DNA of 64,000 nt from Polymyxa betae. Its lineage: Eukaryota > Endomyxa > Phytomyxea > Plasmodiophorida > Plasmodiophoridae. Position 1 is the stretch's first letter, and every line of letters begins with the position of its first letter. The notes under the pieces are model-generated. The model made no database searches. It was given only the letters and a program-made list of their open reading frames with translations, and was not told the DNA's origin. The DNA lies in assembly GCA_003693705.1 (NCBI GenBank), contig RBZT01000266.1, positions 1 to 64,000 of the forward strand, written 5' to 3'. Below are positions 44,236 through 56,229 of the stretch, piece after piece. The position numbers and the translations under genes were made by a program.

Positions 44236-46469
44236 ATGATGGCGCCGCCGGTCCCCGATCCTATCCATCTGCGGTCGCTGGGCGGGGACGGGACCGCCGA
44301 GATCGAGGCCTTGCTGGGCGACAAGATCCTCGATCTGCTTCTGTACTGGCGTCTGACACGTCGGTTCGCGATCAAGAGCGAGGGTCATCTGACCCAGCTA
44401 CGAAGTGTCTATGTTAGTAATCAGACCATGGCCATGATCGGGGAACGTTTTGTCGTCCCAAAACATATGAATAGGTTTGCTTGGGAATCGGCTTCCATTC
44501 ACGAAAAGGTCTATAGGCTTCTAATATTCCTTGTCGAGTTCTGTTTTCATTTGAAATGTTTGGCATTGCTTAGATACGATCATTTGGCAATTTGAGATAT
44601 CTTCTCGAGATGTTTCTCGGTTGTGTTTCGTTCGCAGAATCTTTAAGAATCCTCTCTATGAATCTTACCATGACAATAGGGTACTGCTGTGGAAGCGATT
44701 GTCGGCCGATCCTTCCTCCAGCACAACGGCGACATCCAGGATTTCAATCTCCTGTCGATATCGCCGTCCACTGTCAATGTCGCATACGAGATCCTGGACG
44801 CCATCGAGACCTGCGTGAAGACGAGCGCCGAACACATCGTGTCGGGTCTGCCGGCCGATACTGCTTCGAACGCCGATGAGGAGATGCTGGGCCATAAGAA
44901 CCCGGCCCAGGCCTTGTTTGAATGGTTGCAGGGCAAGCTGAGAATCACGAATCCCGCCGACACCGTCACCGTCTATCAGTCGTCGGGCATCGAGTCGGGT
45001 ATTCAGGTCGAGGCGAAATTCGTGGCCGTATTCCAGCTGCCGCGCAGCTTACGAGTCGGTGATCTGGGCGCCCCGACCAATGTGGAGATTCGTGGCGATC
45101 CCTGCCCTAATAAGAAGCTGGCCAGGGATAACGTCGCCCGTTATGTCCTGCGCCACTTTAAAATCGACTCGACGCTGTCGTTCGCGGCCGCGATGCGGAA
45201 ACCGCCACCGCCTTCGCAACGACCGCCGCCCTCCTATCTGATGCCAAAATTCGATCCGAAAAAGCAGCCGCTGCCGCACGAAAAGCCGGCGTCGTCGCGT
45301 GTCTATGAATGGCTGCAGAAGAAAGGCGTCGGCTATCCCGCCAAGGCGATCGACGTCATCGACGTCCTTGGCGAGGACGATGTGACGCGCGATGGTTCGT
45401 TCCAGGGCGTCTTCACCATGCCCAACACCGACCCGCCCGAGATCGTTCGCGGCGGCAAGTTCGCCAACAAACGCGATGCGAAGGAGGACGTGGCCGCCGC
45501 TGTCCTGGCCCTGTACGACGTGTCGTCTACAACCTCGCGTAAGCGTCGCCGGTGTTCACAGCCCCCGCTTTGCCATTCTAACTTTCCTCAAGCTGCAGAC
45601 GACGCCGTCTCCATCAGCGGCAGCCACCAATCGGTTATCCCACCGCCATCCACCTGCGTCAGCACGACCATCACCGCCCCGGCCACCAGCAAACTCGTCC
45701 AGCCCGGCGTCGCTGTTCGTCGTATCGAGACCGTCTCGGTGACATCGCAGACGCTGGCGGTAGATTCGGATCTGGCCGACATCTGGAATAAGATTCAGTC
45801 CGGGTATGGGCGGACAGCGTCGTCGAATTCTCGTGAATCTATCATTTGTGTGGATCCCGTATCTGGGGACGACTCGTTGGCTTTCGTTAATAAGTATCTG
45901 AGCCAATATTGTCGGGAGACGCGCCTCACTCAGCAAGATCTGCAGCGCATACTCACGCCTGATCTGATCGCTGACGATGTTTCGCTGCCATCGATCGCAG
46001 CAGGGTTGCTGAACTTTGAGCCGATGACGCCCTGGGATAGCTCGTCGCTACGCGAATGGTTCCAGATGTCGTGGGCCAAAAAACCCGTCAACGCTCTCTG
46101 CTTGCTGAAGGCACGCATCGGCGCTCAGTTCATGTTCAAGTTCTGGAAGTGTCGCCTGAACGGGGGTGTCCAAACCGTCCAAGACAGTCTCGTTCTGGTG
46201 GCGTTCTGGGATGGCGATTTCGGCCCATTCTTCGGTGTCGGGGTTGGCGTGAATCCGGGCCTGGCCGCTAAAGCAGCGTAACGCCCATCTATCTCTGTGT
46301 CCTTTCGGCTGTCTCTAAGTTCTGTGTGTATAGTCTGGCGCAGCTATGGCCTATGGTTAAGCCCCATGTCGATGCCTTGATTTCAGCCGCCGAGGAGAAG
46401 TATGCCGAGGCCGAGCAGCGAGCCATTGAAGCCACCCAGCTGGCGATTGCCGCTGCCCAAAGCGGCTAG
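44236..46469 (+). CDS. RNase III-like protein with two dsRNA-binding domains
   Basis: Multi-exon; start at MMAPPVPDPIHL. The RNase III-like domain is visible as AEIEALLGDKILDLLLYWRL (equivalent of the E..LEFLGD motif), LRSVYVSNQTMA, and AVEAIVGRSFLQHNGDIQD (equivalent of the D.FEA.IGA motif). Two divergent dsRBDs follow: NPAQALFEWLQGKL to KKLARDNVARYVL, and SRVYEWLQKKGVGYPAKAID to KRDAKEDVAAAVLALYD. A long C-terminal part ends in a last exon (46334-46469) of Ala/Glu-rich helix. No helicase or PAZ is seen, so it resembles a minimal Dicer or Drosha-like nuclease rather than a bacterial RNase III or mitochondrial L44. Some catalytic acids look replaced, so activity is uncertain. Intron bounds near 44430-44690 are not certain. 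Confidence 0.73.
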
Positions 46470-46847
46470 CTATTATTATTGTTGTTGTTTTTCTTTAATA
46501 TATTTATTGCTAGAACCGATTCGTCCAAAATCATAACCGTAATTACACCAGGGAACTGCTAGGGGAAAGTGTATTGCTCTTAGGCGCCGGCAGCTCGATT
46601 CAGCTTCGGTTCTGGTGGCTTCAATCAGCACAATGTGTTGAAGGTTGCGCTCGGGTTCACTATCGAGTCTTGAAGCATGTAACGTTACAAGTTCGGCTTG
46701 TATGGGCGGGACCTCCAATACCTGTCAGCGTGATCAGGGTCTGCCTGAATCTCATTTCCTTTCACGATATTCCCTGCTGCTCTTACCGGCAGATCGTCGC
46801 TGTCATTATCGTAGTTGCCGCTGTTGGATGGAGGTTAGCAGGCGATA
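46470..46847. other. Intergenic region
   Basis: About 380 bp upstream of the golgin gene, holding the TGTAACGTTACA palindrome (46678-46689). No gene. Confidence 0.5.
46678..46689. promoter_or_regulatory. TGTAACGTTACA palindrome upstream of the golgin gene
   Basis: Perfect 12-bp palindrome 159 bp upstream of the ATG at 46848, identical to the one upstream of IFT140 at 23757. Confidence 0.4.
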
Positions 46848-49800
46848 ATGATGGAATCTGAACTGATCGCCAAGCTGCAACGGGAGTTGCAGGGTTGGTA
46901 TTTGACTGGTCGCAAGGCATCTTGACTGCTTTGCTTATCTGCGATCATAGAATTGGAGGAAAAATCAAAACATGATCAAAGGCGTTTGGTAAAGCGACTG
47001 AAAGAACTAAACGATACCAAGCGGCAGAAAATCATTGAGGATTACGAATCACGTTTATCGAAACAGACTCATGAATATGAGGATAATGTGTGATTGTTCG
47101 TATTATTGCTGTCTAAATTAGGACTTACAGATATTCAGATTCAATCCAAACAGACCGAACTGGATCGGTCATCCGAAAGATTATCTATAATGTCAAATAT
47201 GGTCGATAAACTGAAACAGGTGCTTGGAAGTCGACAGTTGTCGGCAAAGTCTTAGTGCTATTATTAGGCTCGTATCGATTTATTAGAAAGAATCGAGCGA
47301 AAAGAATCAGAATGTTTGACGAAAGAGGAATCCTTATCGTCGGAAATTCAGGAACTGAAGTCTGAACTTGCTCGATTGAAGAAGTCGAATGCTGAAGATA
47401 ACCGAGCTTTGCAAGAGGTTGTTGGAGACGGATGTTTCCATCGGTAATGTCGTTTAACCGTTATTCAGATCTCTTCTGGATATATGCTTGAGATCAGCCA
47501 GCTTCAAGAACAACTTGCTGCAGCTCAGGCTACCCTAAAGGTCATTCAAGAAGAGGGAAGTCGCTCAGTTAGCACGGAAGTCGGTTCAGGTTGATTCTCT
47601 TCCGTCGTATCGGATTTTGAATTGATTTCAGAGTAACAGGTGTCAACGAAACTGGATCAGAAGATCTTCTGCGTATGAACGCTGTATTAAATGAGAAAGT
47701 TTCCAAGCTTGAATCAGCGTACGATGCTTGCTCACAGGAGTGTGCATTGTTGAAAACTGAACTTGAACGAGAACGGTCTCAAGTGGCTTCTATACAGATG
47801 GATTTGAATTCTTCCATCAGCGAATCTGAGAATCTTCAAAAGACCATATTGGATATGAATAACGAACTCGCATCAATTCGCGAGTGTGGATTAGAGTTGG
47901 ATCATATCAATACGTTGAATGAGCAAGTTGCTTCCTATCAACAAAAGATCTCTGATTTGCAAGCTCAGCTCAGTATACGCGGTGATAAGAACAAGAAACT
48001 ATGTGATTAGTACTGATTTTGTTTTCAGAGCGTGTTCCGCCCATTCTCCCCGATGCTGAGGTAGCTTTTTAAGGTTCTCGCTTTATTCTGAAAGTATTTA
48101 ACTTATTCTCAGGATGATGGAACCAACGTTCGCGAGCCTACCAGCGATGCTCAGAACCATTCTGTTTGCGATAAATGTGATTCGCTTTCTGCTCAGTTAT
48201 CAGAGCTTGTGGCCTCATCGCAACAGCAATCATTGCAGTCGGCTGACGGTTGCAGTTTGATCACTGCCGGTCATTCCATCGTGTCTTTGAAGCAGCTACG
48301 CGACATTCATCAGACAGCATCAGATCAATTGGAAGATATCAGGCAGTTCCAGAACGTTTTGCAGATCCATGACAATAGGATCATCTGTGATGAATTCCAA
48401 AACAGAGTGGGTTTATGATAACAGTGATGATGATGGGACAGCGCTTTCTGATCAGTGATGTTTAGTATGACGAGCTGTCGCAACGGGAATCGGCTTGGCA
48501 TGAAATGTGCAGCTATCAGCAAGATATCATCTCCAATCTGATCAGTTCACAATCAAGCCGAACTGATACGTCTGCTGAGCAGACCATTTTGCGATTGAAA
48601 CAGATTATCAGGGAGCAGGTTGAGCAACACAAAGCTCGCATTAGCAATGCAGACCAAAAGGTTTTTGATTCTCATATTTTGTTCAAAACTGACTTATTCG
48701 CAGGTATCATCGCTCGAGAATCTTCTCGCCGCTGAAAAGAAGAAAGTCCAGCAACTCGTAGCAGCATTGAAGAAAATGAAAGATTCTGCAAGTGCCGTAG
48801 CTAATTCGGTATCTCCGATTGATATCGACTTCGAACCTTTCATATTCAACTGCAGTGTACAGCAAACGCTGAAGTCGGATCTCGAGGCGGCTTTGTCCAG
48901 AGCGGAATCCGCCGAGAAACAGGTATCTGATTGTTTTTCCAACATAAGATTGCTGATATTACGATCACAGGTCGCCCATTTGCAGAAAGCAATTGAAGTA
49001 GTTGAGCTGGCCCAGAAGGAATCTGTCAAAGAACAACGGTCGACTGCCGCGAAAATTGAGCAGCTCTCGTCTGCACTTCAGGCCGAACAGGTGAGACGTT
49101 TGAACATGGTTGATCTTTATTTTCATGACGTGCCAAAAAGGAGCATGCCAAAGCTTTGGAAGGCGAGAAACAGCAAATTTCAGCATTGTTAATTCGCGCC
49201 AATAATGCCGTTGCCGAGCTGAAGGACGCAAAGCAGGCTTCATCAGCTGGGCATTCACGTTTGAACTCGATGATCGCTTCTCATTGGCTGTTGGACTTCT
49301 CAGCTTTCGAAGAAGATTCCCCTGAACTTGAAGTGTTTTAAGTTTATTTAAATGCTCATTGGTCTAAGTTCTCGTGCAGGTAACCCAGCGATGTCGGGTA
49401 TCGGATGTCTGGTGGCTGTTCATTCATGCTAAACTGAAATCTGGTAACATTACCATTATACTATAAGAATCGTATTCAAAGTCAACTAGGTGACGAAACG
49501 GTTTCCCGTTTTTTCTGGACGACGATTGAATCGTTCGATAAGTATTCGGGACGGAAAATCAACACGGGCGTTTTATCTGACGTTGAACTGGTCGAGAATC
49601 GCAACGCAGTCGTACTGTCCTCAGGTGTTGCGCTTCCTGAATCGATCGAATCAATGTCGGAGGCGATTCTCAAAGCAAAATTCGATAAAAAATGGAACAG
49701 CGCTGCAAAGAAGTTTGAGAAGAAAATCACCGAATTGGTCACCAGCTTCTGAGCTACTGTTTACTCTTTATGAACATGCATTTACAGAATCAGAAACTTC

Positions 49801-51186
49801 GTTCAAGCCAGTCTGAAATCGAAAGACTATCCAACGAATTCGCTGATTATAAGAAGCAAGCCACCCTCGCACTGGAACAGAATGTGAGTTCTGCCTCATC
49901 TATCTTACCTTTGTAATTTACGCTGTCAGTCTGGAGGCGCTCTCAGGTTATCGGAGATGCTCGATCAAATCGACTTGCTCAAACAAGAACGCGATTCACT
50001 GCAGCATTCGCTGCAAGATGCGACAAAGCGCTCTGTCGATAGCACCAATGTTGGTTGTAACGCTGTTCAGGGTTTATTCCCTAAACTTCTGGTCAGGTAG
50101 AAATCCAAAGGTTGCTGAATGTGATCGAGACGAACCGTCTGTCGTTCCACCAATCAGAAGTGAAATGGTCGCAAGAGCTACAAGCGGCTCAGGTCGAGAA
50201 TGAGCGTGTTCGGCTTCATAACACATTATTGCGAAATTGTTAATCATTTGTCCAGCTTATTAGCAAGAACCAGAAAGAAGAATCTGCCTTGATCGAATCT
50301 CTTACCAAACGGCTCAAAATCGTGCAAGATGAACTTCAAAGAAATCGAACTTCGGCCACAGAAATCATCAAAGTAGTTTGCTTATTTTACTGTGATCGAA
50401 GGAAAATGAACTTACTCTTTAGGAACGAGATAACACGATATCTGGCCTTCATAAGCAATTTGTTGCGGCTCAAGAGAACTGTCAGGAACTGCAACGGCAG
50501 ATTCGTGTTCTACAAGCCGAGCTGGTCGCTTTGAAGCAAGAATCACCCCGACAGACTCACAGCGTCATACCGGATCCTTCGCAACAACAGCGATACGGAT
50601 TGTCTCCACAACATAGAAGGTCTAACCCTTATTTCTCAAATGTTTTCTCTATTCAACTGTAATCAGGTCGAGTATTGATTCTAGCGATCATTCTGTGCAG
50701 ATTCAGAAGCTGCAATCGCTTCTAAGAGATGCCGAACTTCAGGTTATTTTTGTTGGGACTTGGCAGAGGGCTTCGCTGACAACACTTTAGAGGGAACATC
50801 ACGCAGCACAAATGAGGCAACTGCAGTCTCAAATTCGTGAACTGTCTAAATCCAACGAACGCTCCGGAGCCAATTTAGAGTAAGTTATACCAATGCACTT
50901 TTACAAGCTCGTTAACTGATATTGAAATTTAGTTATTTGAAGCATGTTGTGGTTAAATATATGGAAACAGATGAGAGCTTGGTAAACTGCTTTGAAAATT
51001 CGGAACTATCCTAATCTGCCCTAGACTTTACTGCCTGTAATCGCTAATATTCTCGCATTCGATCCTGAAGAGACCGAACGAATACGTGCGAAGCTCGAAA
51101 AAGCCAACACCGCCGGATTAATACCCAAGGTACGTTTTTGTTTTTCGTTGAACATCGAAACATTTACACTGCCATAGATCTGGTGA
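46848..51186 (+). CDS. GRIP-domain golgin
   Basis: A coiled-coil protein spread over some twenty small exons with introns of about 45-60 nt. It starts MMESELIAKLQRELQELEEK. The middle has long heptad-rich stretches (ESENLQKTILDMNNELASIR). The end is a GRIP domain: LDYLKHVVVKYMETDESL, then LLPVIANILAFDPEETERIR and AKLEKANTAGLIPK, with a last exon coding only Ile-Trp before the stop at 51184-51186. GRIP domains bind Arl1 at the trans-Golgi, and such golgins tether vesicles. Exon joins in the middle are only partly resolved. A tandem duplication of about 83 bp starts within the last exon. Confidence 0.85.
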
Positions 51187-51328
51187 ATTCAAAAAAATCT
51201 GAATTGTATTTGTTGAAAACCTGGGATGTATTCCGTACAGATACGTTTACAATGCTATCGGTCTGATGAATTCACTATATTGAATTGTCTTTATTGAAGA
51301 ACCTGGGATGTAATCAATACAGATACAG
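51163..51328 (+). repeat. Tandem duplication (about 83 bp) at the golgin 3' end
   Basis: Two imperfect copies with period 83: GAATTC at 51185 and 51268, and AACCTGGGATGTA near 51216 and 51300, each followed by an ACAGATAC word. The first copy includes the last exon and stop codon of the golgin gene; the second has the stop context TGATGAATTC. Confidence 0.65.
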
Positions 51329-51356
51329 TGCCCAAGCTGTAGCCTGGATCGAAATG

Positions 51357-51823
51357 TCAGACATTATTGTAGATCGTTATGACACCGGAACATACCGTAC
51401 AGAACAGAGTGTCGTTGATGAAGGTATCGGTTGAGAATCCATCCGATTGTGGATCCCAGAAACATCGGGTCGCCATACGAACGCCGGCGCCGCGCTGTTC
51501 GCCAATCACTACTTGGACGAGGAACTTATAGCGAGCCAGACCCATTTCTAGGTAACAGGTTAATTGCAAACCTGCTATTAACTAGGATTCGTACTTCGTA
51601 ATTCGTTCTTTATCTGGTCGGCAATCTCTCGTGTTAGGGTCGGTGCTGTATCTTGATTGTAGACCTCGTCTTGTAAACGGCGTTTGAGAATGTCACGAAT
51701 CAACGTCTGGGCCGTACCCGACTTAAATCTGCTTAAAATCAGATTGAGCGCTCAACAATCATGTCGGTTTACTTGGCTTTGTATGTCGGATGAACCGGAT
51801 GGGGATCGATATTTTCGACCATT
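51357..51823 (-). CDS. DYNLT2B: Dynein light chain Tctex-type 2B (IFT dynein)
   Basis: Three exons. Start MVENIDPHPVHPTYK (51823), then SGTAQTLIRDILKRRLQDEV and REIADQIKNELRS, and a last exon with MGLARYKFLVQVVIGEQRGA, RCFWDPQSDGF, INDTLFCTVCSG. These match human TCTEX1D2/DYNLT2B (VVIGEQRGEGV, RCFWD) rather than cytoplasmic DYNLT1. It is a light chain of dynein-2, the retrograde IFT motor, and so works with IFT140 from this window. The second intron is only about 35 nt. The exact acceptor of the first intron is unsure. Confidence 0.93.
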
Positions 51824-51870
51824 ATCGCAACGACTCAAGGAATCATGCTCTGTGATGTGCTGCACCGTGC

Positions 51871-52131
51871 ATGTTGTCAGTTAAGAGCCGCATTCGCGTT
51901 GCCCGTGGCTTCATACAGACCATGGCACCGCAACAGTTCAGGGAATTGATCAAACTATGCAAAGCCTTGGTGTATCTTGGTGTATTCAGACGGAACCGAT
52001 GGCGTACTGTACCGATCCGGTCACCAGTTTGGCACCTAAACGATTAACCAGCCGATTGATTGCCAAAAGGATCAATGTCGAACGAATCAGTCGACTTAAA
52101 CCAAGCGTATCTGCACTTTGGCAGGTATAAT
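51871..52131 (+). CDS. Possible small gene or 5' exons of the UPF0193 gene
   Basis: Reads MLSVKSRIRVARGFIQTMAP then QQFRELIKLCKAL and, after a very short (20-nt) GT-AG gap at 51974-51993, TEPMAYCTDPVTSLAPKRLT and ISRLKPSVSALWQ. Protein-like but not recognised. It starts 47 bp from the divergent DYNLT2B start and could belong to the gene at 52347. Confidence 0.3.
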
Positions 52132-52346
52132 TTGCATATCGTTGGAAGCAGTTTGCTCAAGCAGCGTTTGTTGTAGACATACGGAGGCAGGAAGATTAAT
52201 ATATGCATTGTACTCAGCTAAACAGAAGTAAGATCGCTCCATTGGCTTACAGGTGGATTTAAACATTGAATTGTAAAGTCGGGGAGCGTATAAGCCGAAT
52301 GTGAAAGTCAGGAGGATGTCCAACCCGACCGATCCTCATGGTTTGA

Positions 52347-52982
52347 ATGTTCATTCTTGCTGCTTTCCGACTGATTCGCAGTGTAGAACAGCATTTGCAG
52401 TCGTTAAAGCAAACGCCAAGGCGCGCGGTCGTGAAAGTGCCGAAACCAATCAAGCGAAGAGGAGGAGAGGACGAGCCCAGGTTCCCAATTTATGGTGGTC
52501 GGAAACCAGCAGAACTAATTCTTCGAGAGACCCAAGAACTCTTTTCAAAGGAGCGCATGAAACTTCCTGCTTTCCATCGTTAGGTTCTGATATCAAGCAA
52601 GTGCCTTTCTGAATCTTCAATGTTTAGCTGTGCAACCAAGATCGCAGGCCATTGCAGAGTTGCAGGACAAGTTTTCAGGCGAATCCCATCCAGCTGTTCC
52701 ACAAAAGATTGACAGAAAAGGGACGCATTACCAGACGACAGAATCCTTTAACGAAGCTATGATATCACAGCGTAAGCTAAAGAAGTTTGTGTTAGGCGAA
52801 TTTGCTAATTTCCAATAGTTCATCGAGAGATCGAGGAACGCGAGCAGTTCCTTGAGCAAGTACAAGGTTTGGACAAGAAAATGTTTGAGCGTATCGCACC
52901 AGGCGTCAACGCTGAGATACGACAGGTAACCACGGCAGAAAACAATTCTATTCTTTAGCTGACGCTATCGCTAGAGGACTGA
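52347..52982 (+). CDS. UPF0193 (C22orf23-like) protein
   Basis: At least four exons. It reads PKPIKRRGGEDEPRFPIYGG, AELILRETQELFSKERMKLP, VQPRSQAIAELQDKFSGES, then HREIEEREQFLEQVQGLDK and a last exon ending LTLSLED. The last part matches the C-terminus of human C22orf23 (UPF0193/EVG1), VKEIQERKEFLADMEALG. The family occurs in ciliated eukaryotes and has no proven role. The true start may lie upstream (see 51871). Confidence 0.7.
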
Positions 52983-53045
52983 AGAAATTCAGAAATTGTC
53001 GCAACCGAGTCTATAATATTATCGCGTATACAAGCTGACCGGTTA

Positions 53046-55976
53046 TCACATTTTGCTGCGTTTAAGCGATGATCTTGGCAACCTGGTAATAGGAGTCATT
53101 CCATGAGGTCTTTTTGGGAAGAATAAACTCGAATCATGCGCCATCTTTAGCAACAAGGGATGCGGATCGAAACGTTCGCCGTATTCTCCAGCCAACTGCT
53201 TTAAACGCGAAACAATCGCCGCCTGAAGACAGAATGACTATATAAACTACATTTCGGAAGAGATTCTGCTCACAATTCCATACTGGTCTGCGTAATTCAA
53301 CAAGCCGCCTCGGAATGGTGCAAACCCAGTCCCGAAGATCATAGCCAAGTCTAGGACCTCTGGGCTCTCACATATCTGCTCAGAGAGTATGTAGCATGCC
53401 TGTTAGTATCAATGAACTTCGTGCACAAATGTTCAGAGTTTCTCACCTCCTGAAGAGAAACCAAAATGCATCGATCGACGATGTTTTTCGGCGAGCTTGA
53501 TTTCGTTTGAGATCCGGAACGAAGGGAAGCGATCTCCGAGTATATCTCTGGATTGAGGTGACGGGGATCTGTTTTGCCGTTTTTGTCATACAAAAAGAAT
53601 CCAGCTCCTATTCAGCACGTAAATACATCCTACCCAAAATCTATATCGAATGTTTCACCTACCGGTTTTCTTTCCCAATCGTTTAGGATTCGAGACCAGA
53701 ACTTTAGTAAAGTTCGGATTTTGCTTGAAACGCGTACCCAGACCATTCTCTAGAATCGAGCCAACATGGGCGGCGACGTCCATTCCAACTACCCATTATA
53801 AGCGAACAGATCGACTCGTTGGGAAGTCGGAACCTTCGTCAATTAATCGAAACGGACCCATTGGCATTCCGAAATCTACCAATGCCTGATCGATCGAAGG
53901 AATCGAGTTCCCTTCTATAGCTAGGAGCCCAGCCTCATTCATATAAATTCCCAGGATCCGGTTGACGATGAATCCGGGTCCATCACGACATATACAGGGC
54001 GTTTTACCCAAAGATAACGCCAACCGGTAGATGACAGAAAGGCACCAATCCTGACGTGATGTTAAACCTGAGATCCATAATGCAGAACATGAACGAACCT
54101 CGGTGGCTTCGCTGCTGATTACTTCGACTAAAGGCATCTTTTGGACCGGATTAAAAAAATGCATTCCGCATATCTAAATCGACAAACTTTCAATGAGAAG
54201 ACGAAAACGATTATGGCTCTCTTAAGCACTTACCTGACCAGGTCTGCTTGACGATTTTGATAAAACAGTGATAGATAATGAGGACGTATTCGTCGCAAAT
54301 ATCGCAGACGCCGGCAGAACTTTTTCAACTTCTTGTAGGATTTTCTGCTTCAGCTGAAGATTTTCCACGGCTGCTTCAATAACAATTGAACAATCTTTGA
54401 AGCCGTCTAAGCCTGTACTGAACGACAGTGCCTGGGAAAGTTAACAGAGCTCGGATGGTGCTGAAAAGGTTTAATTCACCTTGAGCCTCGATTCGCAAAG
54501 CTGGGGCGAAAGGCGCTTCTTGGCGATGGATTCGTCGAAAATGGCTCGAACATGCTTAATACCAGCTTGGATGGCGTCTTCAGAGATATCACGAACAAAC
54601 ACAGAATATCCTTTGCTAATAGCAATAGCGGCTATTTGAGCGCCCATCACACCAGCACCGATGATCCCGATCTTTGTAATCTTTGGCAGCTGGGCCTGCA
54701 TTACCATGTCAAGCATCCACTTTCGAGCAGTATTACATGGTTAACTTTTGGTTTCAGTGATTTCGGAATCTTCTTGGCTGATTCCATCAGGTAATAAACA
54801 GCAATGAGGGATTTGCTTTCTGGTGAGACAGCCAATTGCCCAAATAGGTTCGCTTCGTAATCCAGAGCCGCCTGGATATCGACACCCAGCGAATGAACGG
54901 CGCTCTCTAATGCTAAATATGGGGCCGGGTATTTCCCATGAGTTAGCTTATCCAAGGATTCGACTGCCTTCCTTGCAACCACCCATCTGCCTACAGCCCA
55001 TTCGTTCAAGAAACTATCCTGTTGTCGCTGTTAGAGACCAATAACCAAGAGGAAAGACATTCTAACCTGAAAGCTTTCATCCGTATGATGCTGAGAGCGT
55101 TTCGTCATTCCATACTTGTTCAGCGTATCAACCGCGAACTTCTTCGCGCCAAGAAGAAATGCTTCTTCGTAGAACTTCGGAGGTCCGCATTCGATAATCT
55201 GATCAACGAGATGCATCTGGAAAGCTTTCTGGGGCCTCACTGAAGATCCAGCTAGAATCAGGCTCAGCGCTTGTTGCAGGCCGATCAACCGAGGTAATCG
55301 TACGGTCCCGCCAGCGCCTGGCAACAGTCCAAGTTTCACCTCGGGCAGGCCCAGCTGAGTCTAATACGAAAATATAAGAAGATCCCTAAATCAGCAAAGT
55401 TCGGTGACAACTTTGGGATTATCACTACAAACGCGATAATCGCAAGCCAAGGCGAGCTCCAGGCCAGCTCCGAGAGCTGGACCATTAATGCAAGCGATCG
55501 TTACAGCCTTCAGTTTTGCAATACGATTGAAAATTTTTTGACCGGATTTTGAAGCCTATTTTGCCACGATCGGTCGATTAGTATATCGACCAATTAGTAT
55601 CAGTGGATTTGAAGGTCATACATCGATTGCTTTGTGAAGATCAATATTCGGATACATTTCATCGATGTCAGCCCCAGCGATAAATGTGCCAGGTTTACCT
55701 GAGCACAGAAGGACGATTTTGACACGCCGGTCTTCAACAAGCTTCTCCAATTCGGTCAAAATCTTTAATCAAACTTGTAAGAGAAGAACGAAATGTCGCT
55801 ATCACAAGTGTTGCCTTTTCAGCGTCGTTCAAGACTGCTAAGTTGACGACATTGACAGGGCGGTTTTGCAGGTGGAAAAAGAGCCAGCCGATAGAGCCCG
55901 GTTCCAGAATCAGTGACAAATGCTGATACTGCAGGACGGCATCTGCTGATGAAATGACTTTGTTCATAAATTGCAT
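53046..55976 (-). CDS. Fatty-acid beta-oxidation multifunctional enzyme (enoyl-CoA hydratase / 3-hydroxyacyl-CoA dehydrogenase)
   Basis: Multi-exon, about 800 aa. The N-terminal crotonase domain shows [38 protein letters not shown] (oxyanion loop) and [19 protein letters not shown] linker follows, then the NAD-binding domain with [34 protein letters not shown] and the C-terminal dehydrogenase part ([27 protein letters not shown]). The gene ends with [20 protein letters not shown]. The order equals FadB/FadJ, HADHA and peroxisomal MFP1. Compartment is not decided: no clear presequence, and the last residues KRSKM are not a strong PTS1. A telomere-like box lies 107 bp upstream. Confidence 0.92.
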
Positions 55977-56082
55977 TTTGTCGGACGACTCGATCAAAAG
56001 GAAAATAAAATGACTTCAATGAAGGACATAACATACTTTACGTAACGAAAGTGAAGAACTCCGTTCGCTTTGTGTTCGGTCA

Positions 56083-56096
56083 AACCCTAAAACCTA
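56083..56096 (-). promoter_or_regulatory. Telomere-like box upstream of the beta-oxidation gene
   Basis: AAACCCTAAAACCT on the plus strand, one full and one partial unit, G-rich on the coding strand, 107 bp upstream of the ATG at 55976 and 134 bp from the PA200 stop. Confidence 0.45.
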
Positions 56097-56229
56097 TAAT
56101 CAGATTCTCTGTGTATGTAAAGTGTATTTACAATGGTGGCTTATTAACATATTCATTCAATTCGGCTGTTAATGTTCACTGTTAACTGAGTAATTCTGTT
56201 GACCATTAAATCACCGAGTAAGCGATCCG

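Noticed and set aside
52096-52323. Minus-strand protein LYAPRLYNSMFKSTCKPMER...
   Set aside because: No ATG, no recognisable family, and it would need a frameshift to continue; the plus strand looks at least as coding.
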